From Clostridiales bacterium CCNA10 (GTDB lineage Bacteria; Bacillota; Clostridia; Oscillospirales; Oscillospiraceae), in contig AP018533.1 in the NCBI GenBank assembly GCA_003573975.1, forward strand, positions 186,001 through 250,000: 64,000 nt of DNA, written 5' to 3'. The notes under the pieces were generated by a model. The model ran no database searches. It was not told the origin of the DNA and saw only the letters and a program-made list of their open reading frames with translations. Below are positions 42,939-51,130 of the stretch, piece after piece (position 1 is the stretch's first letter; the number at the start of each line of letters is the position of its first letter). The position numbers and the translations under genes are program-made.

Positions 42939-45299
42939 TTAGCTGACTTGAGCAGCTTCGGCTTCTGCCTGTTTCTTCCTGTGGTAGTTCTCCCGCCTCG
43001 CGGCAAGCATACGTTCATACCGGGCCTGGGCTTCGGGATCTCCGGCGGCAGCGTCCGCATACATTTTCTGACGGGACTTCTTTACCGCTTCTGACTGTTG
43101 CGCTCTCTGCTGCGCCAACTCTGCCGCCGCTACCGGGTCGGTTTCGGCGCGGGCTTTCAAATCCTGCAAAGCCGCCTTTTTCCGATTGCGATGGGCTTCC
43201 AGCCGTTCCGCTTCTTCTAGGGTGAGAGGCAAACCTGCCTCGGCACATCTGGCAAGTTCTTTCAACGTCCGCTGTTGGGGCTTCGGGGGCTGTGCGGACT
43301 TCTGCCTGTCACGCCACGCTTTGTGCTGCTCGGCTTTCTTCTGGCGGTGCGCCGCAAGCCGCTCCGCTTCCTCCGGGGTGAGATCGGCTCCATCCAGCTT
43401 GGCGAGTTCCTTCAGTGAGCGTTTGCGAGGCTTCTCTGGCTGACTGGCCTTTTTCTTGTCGCGTTGCTTCTGCTGATAGGCCCGATTGCGCTCTAACCGC
43501 CGTTCTTCCTCCGCCTGTTCCTCCGGGGTCAACAGGCCCGCCCGCTTCCTCGCGGTAAACTCCCGGCGCTCCTGCTTGTACCTCTCATACCGAACCTGGG
43601 CAAGCACCTGGGAGCGTTCCTCTTTCTCTGCCTGTTCCTCCTGCTGGCGGCGTTCTTCCTCCTGCTCCATCGGGGTCACAATGTCGGCGGGAACCTCAAA
43701 CGCGCCAATGAAATTGAAATAGAAATCTAACCGCTGACGGCGCTGCTTTCCCCGTCCGTTGCCCTCATGGACAACGATTTTCTCGATAAACTCATTGAGA
43801 ATGGGCGTAGTCAGTTCCGAAAAATCGGTGTACCGCTTGGCAAGGTCGATAAACTCCGTCATTCTCACCCGGTCGGCGTTCCAGTTGTCCAGCAAGCCCT
43901 GCCACTCCGTCATGGAGGCTTCCAGCGCGGCCTGTTCCTCGTCATACTCGGCAAGGAGACGGCTGAAATGCTTATCCGGCAGCTTGCCCGTGGCGTTGGC
44001 CTCGTACAGCTTCTTCACCAGTCCGTCCAGTTCGGCGTGGCGCTTCTTCGCCTGGACAATCTGTTTCCGGCAATCCTTGACTGCTTCCTCCTGGCGCAGA
44101 CTGGATGCCTTTCGAACCCGCTGAACAAACTCCTGCTCGTTGTTGCGGACATACCAGCTTATCCGCTGGATGGCGGAGAGGATCGCCGCTTCCAGCTTTT
44201 GCGTGGCAACATAGTGAATGGTGCAATCCTCCATAGGTGCCCGGTATCTGGAACAGGTGAAAGCATCGTCAATGTACTTGCCTTGGACAAGACTGTTGTG
44301 GTGGGTCAGCTTTGCGCCGCAGTCGGCACAGTAGAGCAGTCCGGTTAAACGGTTAGGGGCATTACTCCGCTTGGGTGTCCGGCGCTTGGTTTCCCGCAAA
44401 CGCTGAACATTGTGCCACGTTTCTTCGTCAATGATGGCGGGGACGGCTCCCTCAAATACAAATTGTTCCTCTGGCATTGTCCTGCGGGTGCTTTTAGTCT
44501 TGTAGTTCTCACAGACAGTCTTGCCCAGCACCTTGCGCCCCAGGTACTCCGGCCTTTTAAGAATATAACCCAGGGTGGTGGCAGACCATGCGTAGGGGTC
44601 GCGGTAGCTGTTGGCTCGAACAGGACAGCCGATACGCTTCCAGTGTTCGGAAGGGATGGGGATTTGCTCGGCCCGCAGCGTTCGGGCGATGCCGTTGACG
44701 CTCTGACCGTCCATGACCATCTGAAAGATGCGGCGCACAACGGCGGCAGCTTCCTCGTCGATCACCCACTCGCCCTTTTCTTCTTTTGAGGCGAGATAGC
44801 CATAGGGGACGGCCCCCGAACAGCGCAGGCCCTTTTCCATTCTGGACTTGAAAACGGTCTTGATTTTGCGGCTGGTGTCAGCAACGTACCACTCATTTAT
44901 CACATCCCGGAAGATGGACATAATATCAAATCCATTGGCGGTGTCCAGGTTGTCATTGGCGGCGATAAAGCGGACGTTGTACTCGTCAAAGGTGCGTTTG
45001 AGCAAGCCGACCTCCACCACGTCACGGCCTATTCTGCTCTGGTCTTTGACAATGACGGTAGCCACATTTCCGGCCCGTATCTCGTCCACCATAGCGTCCA
45101 GGCCGGGCCGCTTGAAGGTCGTTCCCCGCACCCCGTCATCGGTGAAGTGGCGGACATTAGTGAAGCCATTTTTTCGGGCGTAGTCCTCCAGGATGCGCTT
45201 TTGATTTTCTACGGACACGCTCTCGTCAGACCGCCCATCGTCGTGAGATAACCTTTCGTACAATGCTGTGATTTTACCCTTTTGCTCCTGCTTCCTCAT
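42939..45299 (-). CDS. large serine recombinase (IME integrase)
   Basis: 786 residues. Resolvase domain with the catalytic serine in LYERLSHDD near residue 18 and RIGRDVVEVG; recombinase domain (residues about 165-330); zinc ribbon (LLYCADCGAKL, then CSRY); coiled coil and DUF4368-type end (EKIVVHEGNGRGKQ, about 520). After that comes an unusually long, highly charged tail of some 240 residues with internal repeats (RSLKELAKLDGADLTPEEAE and RTLKELARCAEAGLPLTLEE). It lies 36 bases inside the right IR, as expected for the enzyme that inserted the IME at the ACCCGAA core. Confidence 0.9.
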   Translation of the reverse strand: MRKQEQKGKITALYERLSHDDGRSDESVSVENQKRILEDYARKNGFTNVRHFTDDGVRGTTFKRPGLDAMVDEIRAGNVATVIVKDQSRIGRDVVEVGLLKRTFDEYNVRFIAANDNLDTANGFDIMSIFRDVINEWYVADTSRKIKTVFKSRMEKGLRCSGAVPYGYLASKEEKGEWVIDEEAAAVVRRIFQMVMDGQSVNGIARTLRAEQIPIPSEHWKRIGCPVRANSYRDPYAWSATTLGYILKRPEYLGRKVLGKTVCENYKTKSTRRTMPEEQFVFEGAVPAIIDEETWHNVQRLRETKRRTPKRSNAPNRLTGLLYCADCGAKLTHHNSLVQGKYIDDAFTCSRYRAPMEDCTIHYVATQKLEAAILSAIQRISWYVRNNEQEFVQRVRKASSLRQEEAVKDCRKQIVQAKKRHAELDGLVKKLYEANATGKLPDKHFSRLLAEYDEEQAALEASMTEWQGLLDNWNADRVRMTEFIDLAKRYTDFSELTTPILNEFIEKIVVHEGNGRGKQRRQRLDFYFNFIGAFEVPADIVTPMEQEEERRQQEEQAEKEERSQVLAQVRYERYKQERREFTARKRAGLLTPEEQAEEERRLERNRAYQQKQRDKKKASQPEKPRKRSLKELAKLDGADLTPEEAERLAAHRQKKAEQHKAWRDRQKSAQPPKPQQRTLKELARCAEAGLPLTLEEAERLEAHRNRKKAALQDLKARAETDPVAAAELAQQRAQQSEAVKKSRQKMYADAAAGDPEAQARYERMLAARRENYHRKKQAEAEAAQVS

Positions 45300-45334
45300 G
45301 TGTGTAACCTCCTGTTTTGTATTTTCACGACCTT

Positions 45335-45364
45335 TCTATCCTTATTATAGTGACCCTTTCGGGT
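45335..45364. repeat. right IME end: inverted repeat plus att core
   Basis: TCTATCCTTATT (45335-45346) is the inverted partner of 36712-36723. TTCGGGT (45358-45364) is the direct core copy. Beyond it the virD4 codons resume on the minus strand (VVTDPKG). Confidence 0.82.
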
Positions 45365-45884
45365 CTGTGACCACATAAGAACTGTGCATCTGCATCAGAT
45401 TCGGTTTGAGCCAGAAGCGGGTCTTACCGGAACCGGAGCCGCCGATCACCAGCACATTTTTGTTTCTGGCGGTCTTGGGGTCCTTGGGGCGGCTGTTCAT
45501 GGTCAGGCTCTCGGTTTTGGTCAGAATCACATTGTTCTGGAACACCGGGTCGATGTAGGGTGCAATATCCTCACGGGTTCCCCAACGGGCAGAGCCATAC
45601 TCCATACCGTGACGGTACTTCTTGGCGTTTTTACTTTTGAGGTACACCGCCAGACGCAGGCCAGCACCGCAGCACAGCCCTACCAGCAGATCCAACGGGT
45701 GCAGGCTGGGCCAGAAACTTTGCAGCGCCCCAGGCAGGACAGCAAACAGGGAAAGGAATTTCTCTGAAGCATTTGCCCCCTGAGCCAGTCGCCATGCCTC
45801 CCCGAAGTTAGTAGCAAACAGCCCCATCAGGAGATAGGGCAGGTTCAGCAAAACGAGCTTTTTGATGTCAAACTGCTTTTTCAT
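45345..45884 (-). pseudogene. virD4: VirD4 coupling protein, N-terminal fragment split off by the IME
   Basis: 179 residues: membrane helices (LVLLNLPYLLMGLFATNFGE and LDLLVGLCCGAGLRLAVYL), then GMEYGSARWGTREDIAPYID and the Walker A NVLVIGGSGSGKTR. After VVTDPKG the frame enters the IME and stops within three codons. The rest of the ATPase is at 35396-36704. As it stands the coupling protein that links relaxosome and channel is not made whole. Starts with an ATGA overlap on pcfB. Confidence 0.9.
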
Positions 45885-46381
45885 CGTTCCAGCTCCTTTC
45901 GCTTGGTGCGGTCCACCACGGCATTTTTGACCATCTCTTTGAACTGACTGAGTTTTGCCAGCACAGACGGGCGTTCCGTTTTCTCGGCCTTCTTGACCTT
46001 TTTGCTGGTGTACTCGGTAAATGCAGCGGTCAGCGCATCGGCGTCACGGCCTTTGAAAAAGATCAGGTACTTGGGCGGGGAGCTGCTGCGGTCTTTCTTC
46101 ACCGCATAGTCCACACCATATTTCCGGGCGATCTTCTCAAATTCCTTGATGGAGGGGTCTGTGATCTCGATATTGGAGATTCCCTGATTCTGACCAATAA
46201 GCTGCTTGACGGTCTGTTTGCCGTGGGGTGTCACAGGGGCATCACGGCTTCTCTGCTTTTGCAGCTTCTTTTCCTTGCGGTGGGCAAGGTACTTGGTGAT
46301 GGCGGCTTTCATCAACCGCCCGGTAAACTTTGTTCCGCTGACTACCAGCGTCAAAGTCCTGTTTTCCACTTCCTCCTGCAT
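45881..46381 (-). CDS. PcfB-family (DUF3801) protein
   Basis: 166 residues. MKAAITKYLAHRKEKK, then NIEITDPSIKEFEKIARKYG and KKDRSSSPPKYLIFFKGRDA match PcfB/DUF3801, always encoded just before the coupling protein in Gram-positive ICEs and pCF10-like plasmids. Basic, DNA-associated. Overlaps virD4 by 4 bases; AAGGAGGCGATGACCT precedes ATG 46381. Confidence 0.82.
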   Translation of the reverse strand: MQEEVENRTLTLVVSGTKFTGRLMKAAITKYLAHRKEKKLQKQRSRDAPVTPHGKQTVKQLIGQNQGISNIEITDPSIKEFEKIARKYGVDYAVKKDRSSSPPKYLIFFKGRDADALTAAFTEYTSKKVKKAEKTERPSVLAKLSQFKEMVKNAVVDRTKRKELER

Positions 46382-46428
46382 AGGTCATCGCCTCCTTTCC
46401 ACGGATTTTGCAGGGGTGGCGCTTGATA

Positions 46429-46470
46429 CTAAGGCGGGACCACCAGCCGCCGCAGCAGGTATTTCAGCAT
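46429..46470 (-). CDS. possible 13-residue micro-ORF
   Basis: MLKYLLRRLVVPP, with AAAGGAG 6 bases before its ATG, between pcfB and the gene at 46483. Too short to judge by composition; the strong ribosome site is the only evidence. It may couple translation to pcfB. Confidence 0.25.
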   Translation of the reverse strand: MLKYLLRRLVVPP

Positions 46471-46482
46471 GGCAGGCTCCTT

Positions 46483-46794
46483 TCAGCGCAGCTGGTCGGA
46501 GCGTTCATAGTACAGATGGCCCTGGCGCACTTTGGCATGGCTGAGAATCTTGATGTGGCCCTTTTCCTGGTTCTCCAGGCTTTTCTGGTATCCGGCCTCC
46601 GTCAGAAACAGGCGGGTTCGTTCACCTTTCCAGCCCACCGGGGAATCGTCGGTCAGCACATCGAAGATAATCATGTGCCGGGTGTCCTCGGCAAACCGCT
46701 CCAAATCCATGTACTCATGGCCGTGATAGTTCTGCGCTCCAGCTTTCTGGCGCATTTCTTCCATCAGCTGACCGATTGTTTTGCCTTCTGGCAT
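46483..46794 (-). CDS. small ICE protein, paralogue of 48785-49057
   Basis: 103 residues from ATG 46794 (MPEGKTIGQLMEEMRQKAGA), after AAAGGAAGTGAG. Not a named family to me. Its second half (MIIFDVLTDD, then RLFLTEAGYQKSLENQEKGH and HAKVRQGHLYY) is clearly related to the protein at 48785-49057, so the ICE carries two copies of one fold. Cytoplasmic, alpha/beta. Confidence 0.65.
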   Translation of the reverse strand: MPEGKTIGQLMEEMRQKAGAQNYHGHEYMDLERFAEDTRHMIIFDVLTDDSPVGWKGERTRLFLTEAGYQKSLENQEKGHIKILSHAKVRQGHLYYERSDQLR

Positions 46795-46817
46795 AAAACT
46801 CACTTCCTTTCCCACTC

Positions 46818-47585
46818 TCATACAACCATCAAAATCATGTCTCTCAGCTGAGCAAAGTAGAGTTTGCCTTGCGGGGTTATCAGCGTATAGGAGCCGATAT
46901 GCCCGTGATTGCAGTAGTCTTTGACACAAAACAGTCCTTCATTGGCTGGCTTTGCATAGGGCAGTACATTACCGGATGCGGTGCGGTACACAAAACGCTT
47001 TTCCAGAAGGAAACGGACAAACCGACGCTCCGGGACAAGCAACTCTTTGGCGGTGGTGCGGAGGTTGGTACTGTGATTGAGGTCGATGAACAAATCATAA
47101 AAGGCTGCCTTACTCTCCAGCAGGGCATTTTCCTCTCGTAGCGACGCATTTTCTTCCCGCTCAGCAAGCAGCTCGGAGCAGAGCTTTATCAGAGCTTCCG
47201 GAGAAGTGGCTATCTCCCACAACTTCTCTTTTGTGAGATAGGCTCCGTGCTTGCGAATGGCAGGTAGAACTTCATCAAACACCCATTGTTCAAACCGTTC
47301 CGCTGACGGCAGTTTACTATGGGCGATCAGACGATATAGATCACCTTCGGGGATAAAGAGCATTTCGACCATTTGTACCGCGGGGCTTCCATCTGCCTTT
47401 TTCCCAGTCTGGACCCCTATGGAACATTTCGTTCCACCCCTGGTATGGTCGCGGACAGCTTTGCGTGGATTGGTATATCCCAGCGCTGTTGCCACATCTG
47501 TACCGCAAAATAATACTTTGCCATTCTGTTCCAAAGTGCGAATGCTTCCGAACTCTGGACTATTGAAAATTTCAATCTGATTCAT
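46818..47585 (-). CDS. BRO-family antirepressor-like protein with KilAC domain
   Basis: 255 residues. N-terminal BRO domain (IRTLEQNGKVLFCGTDVATA, LGYTNPRKAVRDH, ERFEQWVFDEVLPAIRKHGA), a coiled-coil linker (LAEREENASLREENALLESK) and a C-terminal KilAC/ANT domain (TTAKELLVPERRFVRFLLEK). Such proteins act as antirepressors in phages and regulators in ICEs. GGAGGC precedes ATG 47585. Confidence 0.87.
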   Translation of the reverse strand: MNQIEIFNSPEFGSIRTLEQNGKVLFCGTDVATALGYTNPRKAVRDHTRGGTKCSIGVQTGKKADGSPAVQMVEMLFIPEGDLYRLIAHSKLPSAERFEQWVFDEVLPAIRKHGAYLTKEKLWEIATSPEALIKLCSELLAEREENASLREENALLESKAAFYDLFIDLNHSTNLRTTAKELLVPERRFVRFLLEKRFVYRTASGNVLPYAKPANEGLFCVKDYCNHGHIGSYTLITPQGKLYFAQLRDMILMVV

Positions 47586-47621
47586 GCTGTGCCTCCTTTG
47601 GTGTAATACAAAAGCGGCTGA

Positions 47622-48500
47622 TTACCAGCCGCCTGCGTGCATATCGTGATTTACCAGTGAAGTGTAGTGGTTATTCATGGTGGTAGGAGCGTTGAACAGC
47701 ACTGCAAGCAGGTACTGCTTGATGTTGTGTACCTGGGTGGTGTTCTTTTGCAGACAGTCCATGACAAACTCGATGTGAGAGCTGTCCAGCTTCAAAAAGC
47801 GGGAGCGTACAATTTCGTGAGGAAAGTCCGCACCAGAGATTCGGGTGGTCTTTCGTTTGGCACAGACCGTTTCTACCAACAGCTCTACGATCTCATTCAG
47901 GTCATCCAGGTAGAGAGGATAACGCTGCTTCAGACAATCATACTCGATATTCTCCAAAATCAATTCCCGATAATTTTCTATCTCTGTGACAGACATCGCA
48001 TCCCTTCCTTTCCGTTCCGGCGGTATTACCGCCGCTGTTTCCCGGAAGGGAATGGAATCGGTATTTGATCCATGAGTATTTTGTTTTTGGGTATTTGATT
48101 TCTTAGTATTTAATTGTGTTGGATTTTCCGGTAACGGATTTACCGCTGACGGGTTTACCGTTATCGGGTTTTCCGACAACGGCTTATCCAACATCGGTTC
48201 TCCCTCGATGGGACGTTCAAAAATGGTATACTCATTGGCTGCGAATTTACCAGAAGCATCAGTTGTCTGTCTGCGTCGAATGTATCCGGCTGTTTCAAGC
48301 TCATTGACAGCAGAGCGGATTGCATCTTTGCTTTCTCGATTGATATAGCTGAGTCCTGACAGCGTATAATCCCAGTCATCAGGCAGAGATAACATCTGCG
48401 ACAAGAGACCCTTTGCCTTCAAAGAAAGTCGTTTGTCTTTTAGATGAAAATTGCTCATAACCGTGTAATCGCCAGTGCGTTCTACACGAAAAACAGCCAT
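47622..48500 (-). CDS. replication initiator-like protein (DUF6017)
   Basis: 292 residues. The first 95 residues form a winged helix (NFHLKDKRLSLKAKGLLSQM, LSYINRESKDAIRSAVNELE, GYIRRRQ) as in RepA_N-type and phage replication initiators; a polar Asn/Thr/Pro-rich linker follows, then a DUF6017-type C-terminal domain (IENYRELILENIEYDCLKQR to TTMNNHYTSLVNHDMHAGGW). Its pairing with ParA/ParB suggests the excised ICE circle can replicate and segregate. Confidence 0.75.
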   Translation of the reverse strand: MAVFRVERTGDYTVMSNFHLKDKRLSLKAKGLLSQMLSLPDDWDYTLSGLSYINRESKDAIRSAVNELETAGYIRRRQTTDASGKFAANEYTIFERPIEGEPMLDKPLSENPITVNPSAVNPLPENPTQLNTKKSNTQKQNTHGSNTDSIPFRETAAVIPPERKGRDAMSVTEIENYRELILENIEYDCLKQRYPLYLDDLNEIVELLVETVCAKRKTTRISGADFPHEIVRSRFLKLDSSHIEFVMDCLQKNTTQVHNIKQYLLAVLFNAPTTMNNHYTSLVNHDMHAGGW

Positions 48501-48567
48501 TTACTTCACTCCTTTCATTTCTCAGGTATGAAAAAAGCCGCAATTCATAAAAGAATTGTGGCAGCGG

Positions 48568-48756
48568 TTAGGGTCTGTCTGTATCTTTTTTCTTGCGTCG
48601 GTAGGGACGTTTTGGCATTGGTGGTTTATCAAACAGATCCCTTTCCTGAGAAAATGGTAAGGTTTGAAAAACACGGTCAATCTCGGTGGATTCCATATCA
48701 TGCTGTGAGCGGCAATCTTCTTGAATAGCTTCTCGGATTTCTCTTACAGTACACAT
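48568..48756 (-). CDS. small hypothetical ICE protein
   Basis: 62 residues from ATG 48756, after AAAGGAATGAAT. Starts MCTVREIREAIQEDCRSQHD and ends in a basic KRPYRRKKKDTDRP tail. Not recognised. Lies between the ParB-linked small gene and the replication initiator in the same orientation. Confidence 0.5.
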   Translation of the reverse strand: MCTVREIREAIQEDCRSQHDMESTEIDRVFQTLPFSQERDLFDKPPMPKRPYRRKKKDTDRP

Positions 48757-48784
48757 ATTCATTCCTTTCCTTTCGTTGTATCGG

Positions 48785-49057
48785 TTATGAACGACGGTGT
48801 TTTTTAGGCTTGAAGTCGAGGATATGCCCCTCAATAACATGAGCATATCTCTTAATTTTGATTTCTCGACGCTGCTGGCTTTGCAGAGCTGACTGATACC
48901 CGTCCTCTGTGAGAAAAAGCCTCATTTCGTCACCGGGTTCTCCATAAGCAGTAGGGCGCAAGACAGTAAACTCAATCATCCAGCAAGTGCTGTCCCAAAA
49001 TCGCTCCACTGCAAGAATGTTGTGGCCTTTCAGCTCCCTTGCTACAATATCTTTCAT
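48785..49057 (-). CDS. small ICE protein, paralogue of 46483-46794
   Basis: 90 residues from ATG 49057 (MKDIVARELKGHNILAVERF), 6 bases after GGAGAGCC. The core MRLFLTEDGYQSALQSQQRR and HVIEGHILDF mirrors the gene at 46483. The two flank the BRO and replication genes. Function unknown; a basic C-terminal end. Confidence 0.65.
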   Translation of the reverse strand: MKDIVARELKGHNILAVERFWDSTCWMIEFTVLRPTAYGEPGDEMRLFLTEDGYQSALQSQQRREIKIKRYAHVIEGHILDFKPKKHRRS

Positions 49058-49068
49058 AGGCTCTCCCT

Positions 49069-49998
49069 TCATCGTTCCTGATCTCGTTGGCGTTTTTTCT
49101 GCCATTGTTCCAGCAGTTTAATAATGGTTTCCTGCATTTTGGCCGGTGTATAGCTTTTGGGGAAATACTTTCGCAAGGTATCACTGCTCAAGGTCACTTT
49201 ATCCAGATCACCCTTTTTTTCCTCTGACATGATGGCAAGCATCACATCTTCTGACAATTTCCCATCCTGGCTGAACTTTTTCATTCGCTGAGCCTGAGAG
49301 AGAGAAGGGGTAGCCTGCTCATAGTCCATTGTTTCCACCAGCATTTGCTGTTCGTCCGGTTTCAAAAAAGAGAGTTCGTAGGCTGGGTTAAATGCGATTT
49401 TCTTTTCATCCACCATATCCAAAAGCTCTGGAATCAGTTCAGTCAAACGAACATATCGCATTACCTGGATACCACTTCGTTCACCGGCTTCTTTTGCCAC
49501 CTGGTCTCTGGCGCTCAACTTCTGTTCAACTTGAACAGAAGTCAGGTCTGTTCTTGCTCCTTGATGTTTAATGGCTTCCAGCTTCATTTTGTAGGCAAAG
49601 GCCCTTTCACTGGGGAGCAGATTTTCTCGCTGCAAATTGCTGTCAACCATAATAATTGTGGCAGCATCGTCATCCAAGTCGCGCACAATGACAGGCATGG
49701 TTTCTTTTCCGGCCAATTCGCTGGCTCTGCGGCGTCTGTGACCGGCTACCAGCTCATAACCGCCATCAGGCAGTGATCTGGCAATCGCAGGAACCAACAC
49801 TCCATACTTTTTGATGCTGTCTGCGGTTTCTATCATTGCATCATCATCCTTGACCTTGAAGGGGTGATCCTTGAACGGATGCAGTTCAGATAGGGGAATT
49901 TCCTGAATTTTTTCCAGTTGCTCGTCTTGCCGACTTTCTTCAGTAGAAAACAGGTCATCTACTGAGGCCAGCTCTATTTTTTTCGCGCTGCTTTTCAA
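49069..49998 (-). CDS. parB: ParB-family partition protein
   Basis: 309 residues. IQEIPLSELHPFKDHPFKVK, then GVLVPAIARSLPDGGYELVA and GHRRRRASELAG (box II) are the ParB/Spo0J N-terminal CTPase-type motifs; an HTH region follows near 165-215 and a helical C-terminus. Binds centromere-like sites and works with ParA to keep the excised element. Overlaps parA by 44 bases. Confidence 0.9.
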   Translation of the reverse strand: MKSSAKKIELASVDDLFSTEESRQDEQLEKIQEIPLSELHPFKDHPFKVKDDDAMIETADSIKKYGVLVPAIARSLPDGGYELVAGHRRRRASELAGKETMPVIVRDLDDDAATIIMVDSNLQRENLLPSERAFAYKMKLEAIKHQGARTDLTSVQVEQKLSARDQVAKEAGERSGIQVMRYVRLTELIPELLDMVDEKKIAFNPAYELSFLKPDEQQMLVETMDYEQATPSLSQAQRMKKFSQDGKLSEDVMLAIMSEEKKGDLDKVTLSSDTLRKYFPKSYTPAKMQETIIKLLEQWQKKRQRDQER

Positions 49999-50776
49999 GT
50001 TTCAATACCTCCTTCGTCAGATTTTTGTAGCCCTCAGCCACTTTGCCATTAGGATCATGGGCATAAATGCTTTTTCCTTCAGCACTGATTTCTTTAGCCC
50101 TGACAGAATGAGGAATTTCTGATGTAAACACCTTGATCTTACTGCCATAGGTTTCGCGCAGGAGAGCGGAGATTTCTTTGGCAAAATTGGTTCGGCTGTC
50201 TACCATCGTCAGCAGAATCCCATCAATTTGCAGCTTGGGATTGATTTGTCTGCGAACCTTATTGATAGTTTGCAAAAGCTGCTCCAAACCTTTAGCGGGA
50301 AGATACTCTGCCTGGACGGGGATTATAACCCTATTAGCGGCAGCCAGTGCATTGACCGTAAGCATACCCAGGGAGGGCTGGCAATCAATAAGGATATGGG
50401 AGTATTGCCCCTTCAGCGTGTCCAGATATTGTCGCAGAATGGTTTCTCGGCTCATAGCGTTTACCAGAGATACCTCCATACCAGATAGCTGGATGTCCGC
50501 AGGCATCAGGTCTACGCCCTCAGGGTGGTGCAGGATACCCTCGCCGGGACGAATTGGTTCATCCATCAAAATACGGCCCATAGCGTCTGACAGTGTAAAG
50601 GGCAGCTTATCAGGCTGAGGATTGCCCAAGCTGATGGTCAGGCTTCCCTGTGGGTCTCCGTCAATCAGAAGGACTTTCTTCCCGGACTGCGCCAGACCAA
50701 TTCCAAGATTGGCACAAGTGGTTGTTTTGCCGACACCACCTTTTTGGTTGGCTATGGCAATAATCTGTGTATTCAT
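49955..50776 (-). CDS. parA: ParA-family ATPase
   Basis: 273 residues. Deviant Walker A NQKGGVGKTTTCANLG at the N-terminus, LLIDGDPQGSLTISLG (motif A'), and HILIDCQPSLGMLTVNALAA (Walker B). No N-terminal DNA-binding extension, so it is the short Soj-like type. First gene of the operon at the right end of the ICE; its leader contains a terminator-like hairpin. Confidence 0.92.
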   Translation of the reverse strand: MNTQIIAIANQKGGVGKTTTCANLGIGLAQSGKKVLLIDGDPQGSLTISLGNPQPDKLPFTLSDAMGRILMDEPIRPGEGILHHPEGVDLMPADIQLSGMEVSLVNAMSRETILRQYLDTLKGQYSHILIDCQPSLGMLTVNALAAANRVIIPVQAEYLPAKGLEQLLQTINKVRRQINPKLQIDGILLTMVDSRTNFAKEISALLRETYGSKIKVFTSEIPHSVRAKEISAEGKSIYAHDPNGKVAEGYKNLTKEVLKLEKQREKNRAGLSR

Positions 50777-50814
50777 GATTTCACCTCATTTCTTTCTAAG
50801 TTTAGATATGAAAA

Positions 50815-50860
50815 AAAGTGCCTGCTTTACCTTTCCTGAGAAAGATAAAACAGGCACTTT
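50815..50860 (-). terminator. terminator-like hairpin in the parA leader
   Basis: On the minus strand AAAGTGCCTGTTTT pairs with AAAGCAGGCACTTT, followed by TTTTTC, about 40 bases upstream of the parA start. It may attenuate parA transcription or end transcripts entering from the second element. Confidence 0.6.
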
Positions 50861-51130
50861 CACTGGCTCAATACCTCTTGTAATGAACCTCTATGTATGG
50901 TAAACTATGTCCACGATACCATGAATATAATTAAGTCTCGACGGGAATTGAACTTTTGGCTAACGCCAAATTTCGCGCCTTTGCAAACAGAGTGCAAACA
51001 ATAGGGGGCTAAAATCCTTTGTTTTTGCTTGATTTTACTTGTACGAGGTTTACAGTGAATGTGGAGAAATGCCTTGATATAACTGCATTTTCTTTATCTC
51101 CGTTGATAGGGAATATATGCACTGGGTCCA
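50861..51130. other. non-coding ICE end region
   Basis: No gene seen. It holds an imperfect palindrome TTTGCAAACAGAGTGCAAA (50981-50999), a possible integrase arm or regulatory site, and a tRNA-like word GGGAATTGAAC (50943-50953) without a foldable tRNA. It leads directly into the tRNA-Arg fragment. Confidence 0.4.

Larger units (their letters stand above)
36699..45364. mobile_element. 8.66-kb IME carrying Tet(W)-like resistance, inserted in virD4
   Basis: Bounded by the direct 7-base core ACCCGAA (36699-36705 and 45358-45364, read on the minus strand) and, just inside, by the perfect 12-base inverted repeat AATAAGGATAGA (36712-36723 and 45335-45346). Content: TnpW, Cys-rich VLP protein, MobA/MobL relaxase, DUF3847 protein, oriT, tet gene, Rpn-like nuclease and a large serine recombinase next to the right end. 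It has no mating channel, so it must borrow one. The direct core, the split host gene and the frame-restoring junction show a recombinase-mediated insertion rather than an assembly artefact. Confidence 0.88.

Noticed and set aside
50930..50965. tRNA-like T-arm (GGGAATTGAAC) near the ICE end
   Set aside because: No matching acceptor, D or anticodon arms on either side; at most a remnant.
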